DNA of 64,000 nucleotides from Antennarius striatus (GCF_040054535.1 NC_090781.1:11881482-11945481); one strand, 5' to 3'. Positions 40,760 through 64,000 are shown, numbered from the stretch's first letter. Notes: generated by a model from the sequence alone, not told the origin. A program made the numbers and translations.

Positions 40760-40846
40760 ACAGTGTTGTCACCCATAAAGTAGAAAGCACTACTAAACGT
40801 CACTATACAGTGTAGTGTTTCCTACTTTATGGATGAGTGTACTGTT
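40760..40846 (+). ncRNA. mir142: microRNA precursor mir-142
   Basis: Haematopoietic microRNA. The 5p arm (40774-40794, CATAAAGTAGAAAGCACTAC...) and the 3p arm (40811-40833, TGTAGTGTTTCCTACTTTAT...) match the vertebrate miR-142 mature sequences as I know them. They pair across a loop of about 16 nt, and the flanking stem (cagtgttgtcaccc with gatgagtgtactg) is also conserved. In mammals MIR142 lies beside TSPOAP1, and a TSPOAP1/RIM-BP-type gene begins 0.9 kb to the right here. Confidence 0.97.
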
Positions 40847-41725
40847 GGCTGCAAAGAGACCTACAAGAAGATTCTGACAAACCCTAAAGGATTTTAAAAT
40901 TTGATAACCATTTATGAAATCTCATTGAATTCTTCTGCTACCATTTTTTTTTCATTTGCTGTGTCCAGTTAATTTATTACTACATGATTAATTCAAAGAC
41001 AACAGTGATTGTGAAAGCTTGCGAGAGTAAATGTTTATTTTGTAAAATCATGTATCATTACAAACAAGCTTAAGATCTGCAACCAAAGAAGTCCATACAA
41101 ATTTGTGAGTCTATTTTACTTCACTGCTTTATCGTTTGCATATTTACAATATGATTCCACATTAACTGTAAATGTTTCATTGGTTTTTCTAGATGCAAAT
41201 TCCAGCAAAACAAGATCTAAAAACATTTCATAAAATTTCCATGTGTAAACTATGAAAGGATTTTATAAGGTATATGAACAAGATGTAAGGCAAATATGGA
41301 CATATGGTATTACAATATAGATTATATTATTAAGGCTAAAAAAAGTAACAATTTATCATCATGTGAGATAAAAAATTTTAATGTAAGCGTGAGCTTTAAT
41401 TTTTAGAGTGTTTAAGATACAATTCTGTATTTTTCTTCAGTAATTGATTTCCTTTTGATCTTTGATTAATTTTAATTGTTTACTTCTATTAAAGCAAGTT
41501 TCTGACATTCACTTCATTTTGCAAATTCTTGACCAATACAGTACTGGTAATACTGACAGTCCCAGGTTAACTGGTTACTGACTGGCATAAACTGGATCCA
41601 TTGATTTGCAATATAAAGCCAGCCCAATGAGTGACATACGATCTTAAATTATATATATAGTGTATATGTGTCCACCCTGGTGCCTTCAGGGGCAGTTGGA
41701 ATCTGTCAACACCAGGAGTTTTCTT
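40847..41725. other. Spacer between mir-142 and the two-SH3 gene
   Basis: No exon seen. TTTATT at 41034-41039 could be the minus-strand poly-A signal of the two-SH3 gene. Confidence 0.45.
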
Positions 41726-43635
<1,910 letters not shown>

Positions 43636-45700
43636 TTACAGCAGCGAGGGCTCGACTGTCCACAGACAGGTGGCTGCTGGAGACAGCAGACTTCTCCTTA
43701 GCTTTATCCTAATTTGAGGTAACTAAGCCAAGCTATAAGGAAGGGTAATCCTCTTTGAGCAAGCGGAGGGATACATCAGTGCAGCATTGCTTGTTGCATT
43801 GGAAGACTGCGCCATGAAATGTTTAGTGTTGTATGAGAACCGCTACAATGGTATCTGAGTCATATATAACTATGTAGCTCATTTAGACTGATTATTTCTT
43901 CCAGTACACATTTGAAACATCCCCTTTTTCTGTGAAGGTTGTATAATTAATACGGCTCAGGGAAAAAAGGGATGGAATGGAAAATAGTCAGGTTTATTCT
44001 AAGTCATATCATGAAAAGAAAACGCCTATATTTTCTCAAAAACAACTACTGAAACTTATTTGAAATAACTAGTTAAAGAATGACTGTAAGAAAACTTCTA
44101 GTTTCTGCACAGGCTCTGGCCTTTCTATTGCCTAAATAAATAAATAAATAAATTGAAATCCCCTAATACAATTTTTTAAAAAATCTCAATTCCTTTCTAT
44201 AACCACACCCTATTTTTTCAAAGAACTTGCAGTATTTACTTCTCCTGGCCCCTCCCACTGCTACTTTGACCTAGTTTACACGTAACTCAAAGTCAACAGT
44301 TCCTCTCTTGACCTGCGTCCAGGTCAGCACGTGATAATCTCCTCCTCTTCTGTGCAAGTAATTCTTGGGACAAGAAAAGATTAAAAGAAGTGAGAAGAAA
44401 AGCATGGAAAGACATTCATTTGGAACATCTGACGGTGAAACATGCTCAGGAATCACTCTTAACAATGTGATAAAATAACAATATAACATGAACATATGCA
44501 ACATATGAATGAAACCTAACTGAACAACAACCTCAGAGTAGGAGAATATGAATTAGGAAATAGAAGCAGAACAGTGTACCATGTCATGATATACCATTAT
44601 ATACTGTACGGCATACAGTTAAATACTCATAGTCATTGTGGGGATAATATTTTTTAAGGGAAAACATTTTTTTAAGTAGGGACTGAATTGAATCACGGGA
44701 TAACAGAATACTTTTAATTTTACCACGGTGGATCAGTGTGTCTTCACAAACAGCTGACCTTCGAACAGTTTCTTCTGTGTACCTTGATCCAAACGTTCAG
44801 CCTCAGAAAATCGCATTTCCCTTTATGGTCAGAAGGTGGCGCCAAAGACTATCTTTCTACGTTTGTGTGTGTGCGGGTTGTTGTTTTTTTACAGATATAA
44901 ATTGAAATAAATTAATATATATTAATTCATAGATATAAATGTAATTTCCAGTCAGTGTCATATGTTTAGGATGGAAAGATATTGAAATAAAAGGATCTTT
45001 TCTTTTGCATTAAAACTGCAATACGTTCAACAGTTAATGGACTGCAGACAAAAGTCCTGGAATGTTCTCAGTAAACGTCCAGGCCACTGACAGATTATTT
45101 TAATTTTGTAATATTATGTAGATCATATTGGCACAGGTAATATTAATATAATATTTCATCTGCCAGACATTTGACAGAGGTTTATTTCTCTTTTTTTTGT
45201 AAGATGTCTTGGATGGTTTTCCATTAAACTGTCTCGGAGTGGATTTTGCACCAAGGAAGAGGATCCCTGTATGAATGCAGACCAATTATTCACATATATT
45301 TTATTTCAACATTTTAAACAACAATATAATTACCAGTATTATAGAAAATACATGTAGAATTGCCAATATTCTATCACTATTACAAATTTCACTTAGATTA
45401 AGCTCTTTACTTGCATCTGTGAGGTTAAAACAAATGTCTGTGATGGAGCAGAACGTTTGGGGCAACAGTATGGTAACATCAAATTTGTCTGTGATGGACA
45501 AATGTCTGCAAGTATGTAGGCCAGTTTGTAGAATCAGACATTATAAGGGAACTCATGTCATTTATCTATGAAAGGTAGGTAGTTATAAATTTCTACAAAC
45601 TTCCCCAATCTTTTTTGCTCCACTCCAAAATTTTTATGTCATTGTAGTTGATGTGATACAATTCAGAAGGACAATCTTTTTAAAAAATCACTGACATTTT
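43636..45700. other. Gene-free stretch between the two-SH3 gene and ywhag
   Basis: No recognised exon. A minus-strand frame at about 44280-44370 (GGDYHVLTWTQVKRGTVDFE) with an AG upstream could be a terminal exon of an unknown gene, but has no supporting neighbour. Confidence 0.45.
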
Positions 45701-45829
45701 TGAGGAAAACATTTAAATATGTTGTCTTTATTGGCTTTTCAGTGGAAATGAACGGTCATTGCACATCACACTTCCACTATTCACCTTTTTTTAATAAAAA
45801 AACAAAAAACAAAAAAAACCAGCGCGGTA

Positions 45830-50136
<4,307 letters not shown>

Positions 50137-52850
50137 AGAGAAACCAGCTTTGAAAAAAAAAAAATATATATATGAAGGGCCGGTGGACTTTGGCAGCCGC
50201 TTTTGCCGATGATACTTCCGCAGCAGCAGTTCTTTATTTTTCCATGTGTTAAAGAAAAGAATCAAAAGAGAGGTGAGAGGGGAGGTTAAATCTTAGTTTA
50301 AAGATATATTGAAATATATATACAGTTGAAAGGGGGCCTCCGTCTTCTTGATTTTCTCTTTGACATTTGCCAAAACCACTGATATGTCAGTCAATCAGCC
50401 TGAAGTGGTTGTTGTTGGATTGAAATGGCAGCCTCACACTGGCATCGGAACTGATCTTGTTCTGTCAAGATAAGCTGCTTAGTTAGGTTTTTGCGTGATA
50501 GAGATGCATTTGAGTCACTTGAGAGAGAAAATGCTTGAATGGGAATGCCTCACAAAAATTAGTTTGCATTGGTTCCAGTAGTAGTGTATATCTGAGAAAG
50601 GGGCCCTGACAGCCATTGAAACTAAACTCACACCTACAATGAGAAATAACGTTTTAAACCCCCCCCACCCCCCAAGAAAAAAACATCAGTAATTAAAAAA
50701 GTCATACATTTAATTGGAGTGAAATGAGAGCAGGCCAGTTAAACTCCTGACTGAAGTTGATTTGGCATCAGATTAATCTGGTATGTCACTGGAACTATAG
50801 ATTATTTTAGAGGTGAAGATTACTAAAGAAAGAGACTTAACAATATAAAACAACAAAAAAATGACAAAAAAAACAATTAAAAGCAGCTTCAGAGTTTGTG
50901 GTTTACTTCTGTGTTTGTTTTATTAAATGCACTTGCCTACTATACTGTTTCTTCAGTGTAAGATGATGACAACAATAATATCGATAATTCAATATTGTGC
51001 ATGCTGGTGATGTATTTATATACAGTAGCTTGACTTTATTAACTTATACTGTGGGTGTTAAGTATTCATATGATTGAGAAAAACAGGCTTTGTCTGATGT
51101 TGATTTCTAATTTCTAATTTATTTCGTTTTGTTATGGTTTTTTGATTTGCTATACCAAAATGGTGATCGTAAAAATTGACCTGTAATGGGCGTTGCTATA
51201 GTGACATGCAATATGTGTATTTAATTTGTTGATGAAAGAAAAAAAAAAAAAAGAAAGATGAAAACTCGCCAGTGATCACTTAATCTTGCCAGCTGGTGTT
51301 TGTCACATTGAAGTTTGATTATGATATTTTGGTCTTTGAGCAGTATTTCAGTAATTTTTTCTGTCATGCTATCCAGTTTGAATAATTGTGAAATTTTCAG
51401 GCTCAATGTTTCTGTTATGAACTCACAAACCTGGACCATACATATTTGATTTCCTGACAGTATACTTTCTTTTTGTTTGTTTGTTTTTATACATTTTAGC
51501 TGTTCCTGAGTGACAAAATATCTTGAATGTGAGTCATTATGTAGCAGTTGCACAAGAACCGAAATAATAGCTATGATAATAAAAAAGAATATGACTAAAT
51601 TATACATGCACCATTTCCATGGTGGGTCTAGTGTATTGTTGTGTTGTCATGCATAGGATAATTTGTTTTCAAGGAGAATCATTTCATAGAAAAAAAAAGT
51701 GTTTTTGTGCCCAGAGTACTGTATTTGCTTTCTTTCTGTGACTGTATGATTATCTGATATGCCTTTTTTGCAAGTTAACCTCCTAAGAAAAAAAGTAAGT
51801 AAGTTGGTACAAGCATGTGTGCACAATGTAATGTTCTCTCCTCAATGGTTCTACGCTTTTACATGTCTGACGGTACTGCTGTCTTTACTGCACATTGATA
51901 TAAGATATTACACCAATGCACAAATGGAGTCACAGGGAAGGCTTACGCAACTTAATAGAATTGCTTATTGATCTTCAGAACAAATTATAAACACAAGGAA
52001 GCTGCTCAAGAGCACAGAAAGCTGCTGAATGAATTTATCTTAACAATGCTGCTAGTTATACAGATTATTACATTCATACATTCAAGGAGATGCAGTTCTG
52101 GGGACTTTTATTTTTTTTGGATAGATGACAATTTGGGGGATTTCATTTTTATGTCACTCATGAAGGCTTAAAAAAGAGAAACCAGATGCCTTAAGGTCAG
52201 TCAGACAACCTGGTTCATGTATGCCAATTATGTCACCATCATGAGTCAGTCTGCATGAGCTCGCATTGTATCTCACAGCTGCTTTGCTTTATTTTAAATG
52301 CAGTTGAAAGCGGATGGTCTTGAAGGCTCGCCATAAAAATAGCATGAAATCATAATGCCGATCTGCACGAATTCTCACACAGCTTATGAATATTAAAATG
52401 GAATCAAACAGCATCATTTTACTTTTTGTGTGTTACAAAGCTAAGATGGAATTGGTCATTTGTCGGTAAACATATCAGGAGACCTTCACTCATTGCCAAG
52501 AATACATACATGTGTTTCTTTTTTAATTAATTTGGGGGGGTTTCCTCCTCTGTGATTTGTGTTTTTTGTTTTTAAGTTTCCATTATTTTTAAGTGTTTTT
52601 TCCTGTTTCTGTGGCATGAAAATCCAAGAAATGAAAAGAAAGGAATTAGACTTAATTCACTTATCAACCAAAACAAGAGCTGACCTACTAGAAGTGAGCA
52701 AAGAAGGAGGGGGCGATAGTTGAAGATGGAGTACAAACTGTATGCTCTGAGGAGTTTTTGGTTGCCAATTAAAAATTTTTTGTTAATATTATTCTTTATT
52801 TCTTTTGTCTTTGTAATGTGGTCATTCGCAATCATACCATAAACAGCTCA
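50137..52850 (+). other. ywhag 3' UTR and flank
   Basis: Long AT-rich stretch after the stop. Candidate poly-A signal AATAAA at 51578. The exact end cannot be read from sequence. Confidence 0.5.
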
Positions 52851-52964
52851 TCTCATTTTATTTTGCCAGTAAATTGCTGAATAGCATCTTTTGCGTTTCA
52901 CGGCTTACATATTAACACAAAGGCAGTATGACCTCAGATAACCTCTTGCAGGTCACTTAACAGT

Positions 52965-52965
<1 letters not shown>

Positions 52966-53016
<51 letters not shown>

Positions 53017-53034
53017 CGTGCGTGCGTGTGTGTA
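52966..53034. repeat. (GT)n microsatellite with GTGC units
   Basis: Interrupted by four CGTG-type units at the right end. Confidence 0.96.
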
Positions 53035-56000
53035 TCTATAACTGGGTGGTTCATCCCATCTGCACCAATGCATGTGTGTGTTGAGTGTCTGTGGGTGAAC
53101 CTATGAGGTACTAGCTGCAGTGCAGACACACTGCCAGCTCACAGAGCGACTCGCGTACGTCTTAAGAGGCACTTTTCGAGGTTGCTTTGCTAATCATTAA
53201 CTGAATTAGAGCACGGATTTAAGAATATTGCACCAAAGACTAGAGAGGAGTGCTGCAGTGAAATGAAATACATCCTGTCATGAAGAATAATGTAAGGAGA
53301 ACCTACGTTTCTTTTAAATATACATGCAACCAGTGCTTACACAAGCAGAACTTAAACTCCAGGTGGATCAGTGTCATTAGTTGGGGGGGCTTCAGTTAGA
53401 ACCGGGGGCCCATGGAATGACTGACAAATCAAAGTGGCAAACTGCTGGGTTGCTCCCGTTCAAACTGCAGCCTCTTGCTGCAGCCTGCTGCACTGAACCT
53501 TTCATGAGATGAAATTCTGTGCTTTGAGCGGTTCTCCTCAGCAGCCAATAGATGACAGGCTCTCTCTCCACAACCACCAATCCTGTTCCTGTTGCTAGGG
53601 CTGGAATAACTATCCCTCTCTTAGCTGGGCTCCTTGCTGCACTGCTCAGACACCTATTGCATCCTGTAAAAAAATGAGCACACAAAGCACACAGGAGGTA
53701 TTAGGATTCAGCACCAGACTAGATTCCAGCTTGTGTTTTAATACAGTGCTACACTTTCATGGACATCGCTGTCATTGAGATTGGTGGATGTTGGGCGACA
53801 TTACATCCTGAAGGCCAACTGACCAGAGTTGATGGACATGTAATTGCATCAAAACATGCATTTTAGTCTGTGAATTTAAGCAGTACTACCATCTCGCTCC
53901 TTATATAAATGCAGGATTTCTGTTATTTTATATTAAACACACATTCACATTCAGTTGTTCAATCAATGGGTAACCTACAACGCTGAACGACATTGTGTTT
54001 TAAAGGTCACGTTTAAATATTACATTGAAATGAGAAAATTGTTTTTTTCTGTCCATCATTTCCATTTATACAATACTCGCTCCACCTGATCACTTTCAGG
54101 ACATGAAATGATATTTCTATGAGGGGAGGCCAGAATGAAAAAAAGGTTAAATGGTCCCTGAATCACTGGATGAAATTCCTCATTAGCATCAGTGGATGAT
54201 CATTATGAGTCACAGTAGAATTTCAGAGAATCAAAAATGTCCTGATGATAAAATTAAATCTATATCTTTGATAACAGACTAAAATAGAAACCAGGCGTTT
54301 CCTGAAGATGATATATAACAGAAAAGCTGAAGAGGAACCAGGAATAAAATTGCTGCTTTCCTGTCCAGAGTTGCAATAAGAGGATCAATAAAGCTTTGCA
54401 TGAACATGGGGAGAATAGGGGGGAACACTCTGCTACTTCAAACTGTAAGAACACCTGTCAACCACGAATCTTCACTGTTTGACCTTTTCTTGTTGGGGGC
54501 CATAACTTTCTAGGAAGCTGTTTACAATACTTTGCTAAGCTACGCGAAAGGATGAGTCACATGGTTCAGACATGAACACGATATCAGTCGACTCGTCTAA
54601 CACTAAGCAAAAAGGCAAATAGCTACATTTACCCTGCAACGTAATTCCTTTGAAACTCAGATTTGGGGGTTTCTGCTAGCAGAAAATGATATCAACATTC
54701 ACGATAATTACAAAAACCACTGACTGGAGCTCTCCTGACTTCCCCATCTTTGGCATTTATTGGGTGCGATTTTCCTCCTAGTATAGCGTCATTAGCATGG
54801 AATTAGCACTTCTTATTTAGTCCAGGAAAAGCTCTAAATAGCTGTGTTTCTTCTTTCTTGGATAGGTTGGACTTTTAGTGCCACCCTTTCTGTCCTTAGA
54901 ATCAGGTTGCTGCTCTTTTTTTAGAAGACATGAGGTCAGAGAGGTTTTTTTTATCAAAGGTCATCACAATGTCACAGCTTTGTTGCAGTCCATTGATTTC
55001 CGTTACTAACTCCACACTGAATGCAACATTTCCTGCTGTCGACAAATTCCTGTACTTGAAGGTGTAAAAATCTTGTGCGACTCATTTTCAAACAAACCAC
55101 ATCGCTTTTCTTTGATCGTTCTGGTGCTTTGGTTCTAAAGTGACAGATTTATGGAACCAGATGCAGCAGCTGGATAATAAACAGCCTGTTTGACTCACAG
55201 GTAATTCAGAGTTGAGATGTTCATTGAACATTTTAGGTCTTATTTCAAAACAGGAAGAATAAAGATGGATGGCTTGTCTGTATTTGGTAGCCTGGAGGTG
55301 AAACATGGCAGTGCACAACCAATCATTCTTCAATCATATTACAGAATGCAGATGGGCCTCCACCAGACAGACATGTTGAATTCTGAAAAGTTTATGATTG
55401 AGGATCTGCTTCTCAAAGATGCAAAAAAAGGTAATAGCAATGCAGCTCCAGAAATATCAGCCCATTTGAGGTAGGAAAGGAGAAAGAAAATGGAGATAGA
55501 GAGAAAAAGGGGACCGATGTAGTAGAGGAGAACAGAAGAAGAAGGGACAGATCTATAAATAGTCCTCCCTGCAGCCTGCGAGTAGACAGTGAGTAGACCA
55601 GAGACATCGATGTGACAGCATCTCCACTATAGAGACTATGTGCTTCTGTATGGATGGTGAGAGTTCACCTCATCGGTTAAGAGAGTCTGATTCATCAGTT
55701 TTAGCCTCAGCTGAGCGGATACAGAGCATGACATGAAATCACATGCATACTACCAATAATCATCTCTGGTGATTTTATTTCTTAAAGTTCAATCCGATCC
55801 ATGTTACTTTTTTTAATCACAGGATAAGGAGCAGCGCCGGCTCTTTCGAGCACAAAGACCGATATGCATGACTGCTGCAGAATAAATTATTCAAGCTAAC
55901 ATTTAGATTTTGTATTATTTATCAGAGCTTGCCACAACACTCAGCTGAGGGTTTTAAGAGACTATTTTTGGTGCACTTGTCCCTAAACATTGCAGGATAC

Positions 56001-56385
56001 ATTGCACGTGATAGGTGGCGTCCTATCAGGGTTTTTTTTTTTAATATATTTTTTTTATAGAGCTCTTAAATGAACACCCTCCATCTGGCTGAAGCACATG
56101 GCAACACTGCTGCTATTTAAGAAGCTTCAATAATAAATAATGTGTTGTTTTCCATGAGCAAATCGATTCCTAATATGCTGGATGTGAATTTTTATGATGG
56201 TTGAGGATTGTGGGACAATCAGAAGTTTGGAAAAGGTAAGTCTAAAATAATCAGCCCCCTCCCCCCCTCTTCATCATCCTCCTCCTCCTCCTCCTCCTCC
56301 TGTCTCACAGTTACGTCACTCTGCATGATTTTCAAGGCCTCCCATTGCAGGAGATTCAGAGGCATACCACGTCGCTCGACAAAAT

Positions 56386-56432
<47 letters not shown>
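56386..56432. repeat. (ATC)n microsatellite
   Basis: About 15 units. A CTC array lies 85 bp to the left, the same motif pair as at 36497 and 36973. Confidence 0.97.
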
Positions 56433-58661
56433 TTAAAATAATGTAAGTATAGTTAAATTTAATCATTTCAATTCTTACTTGTATGAAATTCAAACAATTT
56501 TATCAATTTCCTCTGAACTAGACATCATTTCTTTGAAATTTGAAATAAATATCCTTTGTAAATCAATCATAATGCATGACAGAAAATCTAGTATTTTTTT
56601 CCATCTACTTTCCCAAAACAAATACCAGTCTTGTAGTTTATGAAACAGGACTGTACCCTTTGTGAAAATACTGTACTGTAATTTCCAACCCCAGATCCTG
56701 CAGACACTCAGAAATTCTCCTCCAGAAATGATATTTTATTATGGTAGGTTGACCTGGCATATCAAAAAAAAAAAGTTTTGCATTTCTTGCATGCAGAAGT
56801 GACAACGTGAGTCTTGCAAAAGCCCTTAATAAAAAAAAAAAAACAATGATGCCTTTCTGTTTTCTTCTTTTTAGCTTGCAGAAATCTATTTTCATCCTCA
56901 GTCACTCGTCAGAGGACAAGTCAGCCACTGACTTACTAATGGAGTCCAGCTGCAGGAGAGAGCAAAGACGATTAAAGAGTAGAAATTAGAGCCAAATGTT
57001 GTAAAAAGTATTTAGATATTTTTAAAGAAAAAGAACAGACAGATCCATTTTTATATAACATTCTTTTAACACTCCTAATTGTATCTTGAAGTCATTATTC
57101 AATACACTAAACTAATAAACTAATAATATAACAAGGCATCCAAAATGATTATTTACAACAGATGTGTGTTAGCCCTGTTACGTGTTGTGTCTGATGGTGG
57201 TAATGACTGTGGAAATCTTTTCTTAAAAACCCCGAACCCTTCTGGTTCCTCAGTGGCAGGTCCTCTAGCCACTAGAGTCTAGCGTGACCTATGACCTCCT
57301 CTCAGTAGAGCTGACCAGGGATTATCTGTGTGGAAGAGACCGCACACAGTCAAACATTCATTAAAATCAGAATACAGTATTGTAATAACTTTGAACTGTA
57401 TTCAGATGTTTGTGTATGTTTTTTCTAAGTCATGCTTGTCATGGATGTTTTTAGATGAATGAATCACATCTGGCAGGTTTTGTGCTAATATAAATATGAC
57501 CTGCATATCACAACATCCTCACAAGGTGATAATGGCATTATCACCTAATATAACCAAGACGTTGTTACTTTTGATCACCTTTCATTTGTAGGTTTGAAAT
57601 AAAGATTTTTAAAAAAAAGGCAGACTAGTTGTCTTGCATTTCATTACAAAGCAGAATATTTCCCAGAGTCCTTTGTCTACAGTCATTCCTCACTGAGATG
57701 TCTCTGTGTACTTTCACCCCACCAACCATGCTTTGTTTTACAGTTACCGCATTCCAGGTGCCAACTGGTTGACTAATGATGTTTGTGGGTCTGTCTGATG
57801 ATGTGGTGACTAATGCTGTATACGGGCTGTATGCGGGAATTCCCAACAGAACTGGAAGGAGAGGGGAAAAATGCATTACTTTGCAGCCTTGAAGGAGAGG
57901 TTCGGTTCAGTTGATAGCGGGCCTGTTGTAAAAGACGGTCAGAACGGGAAGAAGGGAGTGACGCGGAGTCTGCTGGGTCTGAAGGGATGAAATGTGGCGT
58001 GGTGACAAGAATTCAGGGTGGAGTATGAGAGCTAAGGGCCAGAATTCAGCTGAAAACCCTGTCTGACCTGCAGCTGGCTCTGGATATGGAAACTAAAGGG
58101 CAGCTGGGTGTGGAGCCAGACGCTGAAGCAAAGTTTCCGCTGCCCGTCCATAAAACAATCACACCACAGTTACAGCCTATAAACACAAAGGCTTCATTAT
58201 ATATTTTAAAGTGAACAAAAAAAATCAGCAGAATAGAACAGAAAATGTTGCATTACAGCAGAGCAATGAGCCCAGGAGAAGAGCTCTCATACAGTTAAGT
58301 TGCAAGTCTGTATGAGCGGAGCATTGTGCTGTTGCATGGCAACAGTTTCCAGAGAAATCTTTGGTCAGACTCTTCTTTGGTCTTCACATGACTGCAACGG
58401 CAGAAAAATGGGCTGATTGCAGGAATACAAATGGTCTCATGAACCATTTCAGCCAGCAGAGGATTAAGTGTTGTCTTTGTCCCATATTTCAGCAGAATTC
58501 AAGAGCAGCTGACATACAGAAAGCAGGAAGAGAGTTCATTCTGTTTCATATTCCAAACCATTTTTAGGCCATGTTGTACTGGAGACTATAGAACACTGGA
58601 TGAGGTATTGATGTACGATTTACATCTTGTCTTCATTTGATCATTCCTACATCTATGAATC

Positions 58662-58770
58662 AGATAAGATAAGATAAGATAAGATAAGATAAGATAAGAT
58701 AAGATAAGATAAGATAAGATAAGATAAGATAAGATAAGATAAGATAAGATAAGATAAGATAAGATAAGAT
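58662..58770. repeat. (AAGAT)n pentanucleotide array
   Basis: About 21 perfect units. Confidence 0.98.
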
Positions 58771-59167
58771 TAAACAATGATTTACCCTGGATCAGGCACC
58801 TAAATCAGCAACATATTTAGACTTTTTAAATTGTCTTATATAACATCGTATGAACAACAAATATTAAATACGAAGGCTTTGAACACTGCCCATAATACAT
58901 TACAGCACAGCGGTGGACTTGGCCTGTTTGGGGGCCCAGAAATCAGCTGCACCAGCTACATGCAGTGGGGGGTCGATGCCAACTTATTCTGAAGCGTGTT
59001 CTGAATCTGTTGTCCTGTTTATACAGTTTGGTTGTTCTGCTGTATTTTTCCAGAAATAATCTCAAGGACTATCTGCTGTCTACATCCAATGAAAGTTTAT
59101 TTGACAGGCAGCTTTGTTGTGTAGCGACATGCAGAGTGGGGACTAAAGAGTCATTTTGTCATTCACT

Positions 59168-59268
59168 AAAGGTAATCCTCAACATACGAACACAACTGGT
59201 TCCGAGAGGCTGTTTATAAGCTGAATCGTTCGTAAGTCAAATGTTCATATCTTGAGGGACGACCTGTA
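59168..59268. mobile_element. Small palindromic MITE-like element
   Basis: The left end AGGTAATCCTCAACATACGA and the right end reverse-complemented AGGTCGTCCCTCAAGATATG are imperfect inverted repeats about 100 bp apart. A related half is at 23375-23450. Confidence 0.55.
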
Positions 59269-60173
59269 GAGTGAAATAAATCAGTTAATATAGTGCCATA
59301 TTTTCTGATTAAATCTCGTTTCAGTCATGTTTTTTTTTTCTTTCTTGGTTTATTGTCGAAGCAATATTTTTGAAGCCAATTTTGACTGTTAGTGTTTTAG
59401 TCCCACAACATGTAATAAAAGTGACTTATTAAAGCAGTAACCAGGTAAGAGAACACATACTAATAGGACTTCTGTTACACACTTACTTTAATAAGTAACT
59501 CATGAATATCCCTGCAAAGCTGCAGGTGATTGTATTTCTTGAAGAGGCTTGATGATGGAGTGCATATTATCATGCATGATGATAAAAATCATGTTATCAT
59601 GATTGCTAGTCATCTTCTGACAATGCAATTATGTCTCAGTTCCAGCCAATCAGAGACTTGTTGACCAACCATAGATATTCTGAGTGAAAACCTGAATTGG
59701 GCTATACGGTATCGCCTACCACAGAAAAGTAATTAAGAAAATCGAATTGATTTTGATACTTTTTTGTTTCTTTATATGTTTTTTCTCATGGCAAATTGTT
59801 CAGAGTCACTTGAAAAAGGCTTCGTTTCATTATCTGGTTTATAGCAGATTTATTCCTTTGCAATACAATGCTGCCCTCTAGTGGTCTGGAGAATGAGGTG
59901 CACTGTGAGTGAGTTTGGGAATGCGCCTGCAGATTGGAAATTTTAGCCCAGCATCCTTGTTTGAGAGTAAAGGATAATGTGGGGTGCATTTATGTATTAA
60001 ATGTCAATTTGTCTTAATTACATGAAACGAAATGCTGGAGAAAAGAGAGTGACATGAGAGACAGCAGCAGAATTGTTGTCACATGGATGCCATCTAGTGT
60101 TTCCCCATCAACACAGCAAAAGTCCTGTTGTAAATCATTAAATCATTCAATCGTATTCTTTAAAATAACAATG

Positions 60174-60179
60174 TTTATT
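60174..60179 (-). terminator. Candidate poly-A signal of the CaMKK gene
   Basis: TTTATT on the + strand, AATAAA on the minus strand, about 330 bp after the CaMKK stop codon. Confidence 0.4.
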
Positions 60180-60506
60180 ATACTCAGCAGCTGTAGGAAA
60201 ATGTAAAAATATTTAAAAGAAAATACGTCACATTAGATTATCAATCATCTTCTAACTATAACTAACAACTTGACAGAACAGTAAAAAGAATAAAATCTAA
60301 TTTTGTCTTGGTTTGTGAAGTAGATAATGAACCATCCATCCTTTTGAATTTCAGTATAACAAGAATTGTTACAGTTCTATGCACAAACATGATAAAAGCA
60401 CATCATGCAGGGGGAAAAAATTAGATTAGAAAAGAATCAAAGTCATAGAGGAGATATAGGTAAGATAGTCGTCTGCACCTTCTCTTCTTTTTACATCTGT
60501 GTTAGT

Positions 60507-64000
<3,494 letters not shown>

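Larger units (their letters stand above)
52851..60173. other. Intergenic region, no gene recognised
   Basis: Holds GT (52966-53034), TCC (about 56271-56300), ATC (56386-56432) and AAGAT (58662-58770) arrays and a short MITE (59168-59268). A minus-strand frame at 57625-57876 with a possible acceptor and donor was looked at and not recognised. Confidence 0.5.

Noticed and set aside
44271-44380. Minus-strand frame HRRGGDYHVLTWTQ as a terminal exon
   Set aside because: Only one candidate exon, no recognised family, and not in continuity with the two-SH3 gene.
55217-55474. Plus-strand 85-residue frame
   Set aside because: No family resemblance, no splice context and ordinary composition.
57625-57876. 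Minus-strand frame with GIPAYSPYTALVTTSS, possible acceptor and donor
   Set aside because: Peptide not recognised and no partner exons nearby; left as unassigned intergenic.

Overview
The window looks like nuclear DNA from a teleost fish. It has short GT-AG introns, vertebrate orthologues (14-3-3 gamma, CaMKK, DHRS11, group III phospholipase A2, CA4-like carbonic anhydrase, RIM-binding-protein SH3 domains, miR-142) and the repeat load typical of fish: long GATA, GT and ATC microsatellites, tRNA-derived SINEs, TA-flanked inverted-repeat elements, hAT and LINE remnants, and a gammaretrovirus-like provirus. There is no operon structure; the genes are independent eukaryotic transcription units.

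Layout. 0-7.8 kb: gene-poor, with an inverted-repeat DNA element, a SINE, a hAT remnant and a 105-bp direct repeat. 7.86-11.27 kb (+): pla2g3, a secreted group III phospholipase A2 with a very long basic Ser/Thr-rich tail. 14.3-14.9 kb: LINE fragment. 15.41-22.46 kb (-): an endogenous retrovirus with both LTRs, a 5-bp target duplication, a tRNA-Phe primer site, a gag-integrase reading frame made by an in-frame internal deletion, and an env broken by a 31-bp tandem duplication and one stop. 22.8-25.8 kb and 27.1-30.0 kb (-): two tandem dhrs11 genes, each with seven coding exons. Their promoters, exon 1 and exon 2 are almost identical, while exons 3-7 have diverged. 32.06-35.61 kb (+): the 3' half of a GPI-anchored CA4-like carbonic anhydrase whose front half is not visible, with a LINE remnant in its last intron. 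36.5-43.2 kb: microsatellite-rich tract with an inverted repeat pair. 40.76-40.85 kb (+): mir-142. 41.73-43.64 kb (-): a compact two-SH3 gene related to the C-terminus of TSPOAP1/RIM-BP. 46.29-50.14 kb (+): ywhag, two coding exons. 52-60 kb: no gene recognised. 60.5->64 kb (-): the 3' half of a CaMKK gene, most like camkk1, running off the right edge.

Main points. (1) The provirus carries gag fused in frame to the end of RNase H and a complete D,D-35-E integrase with no protease or reverse transcriptase. (2) The dhrs11 pair appears to combine an old duplication with a recent conversion of the 5' part; the right copy has also lost the serine of the Ser-Tyr-Lys triad and the Gly of NNAG. (3) A 216-residue, stand-alone two-SH3 RIM-BP/TSPOAP1 relative sits beside mir-142. 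(4) pla2g3 has an 84-nt, stop-free, in-frame intron inside the catalytic domain.

All gene calls come from reading translations and splice signals by eye. No alignment or database search was run.
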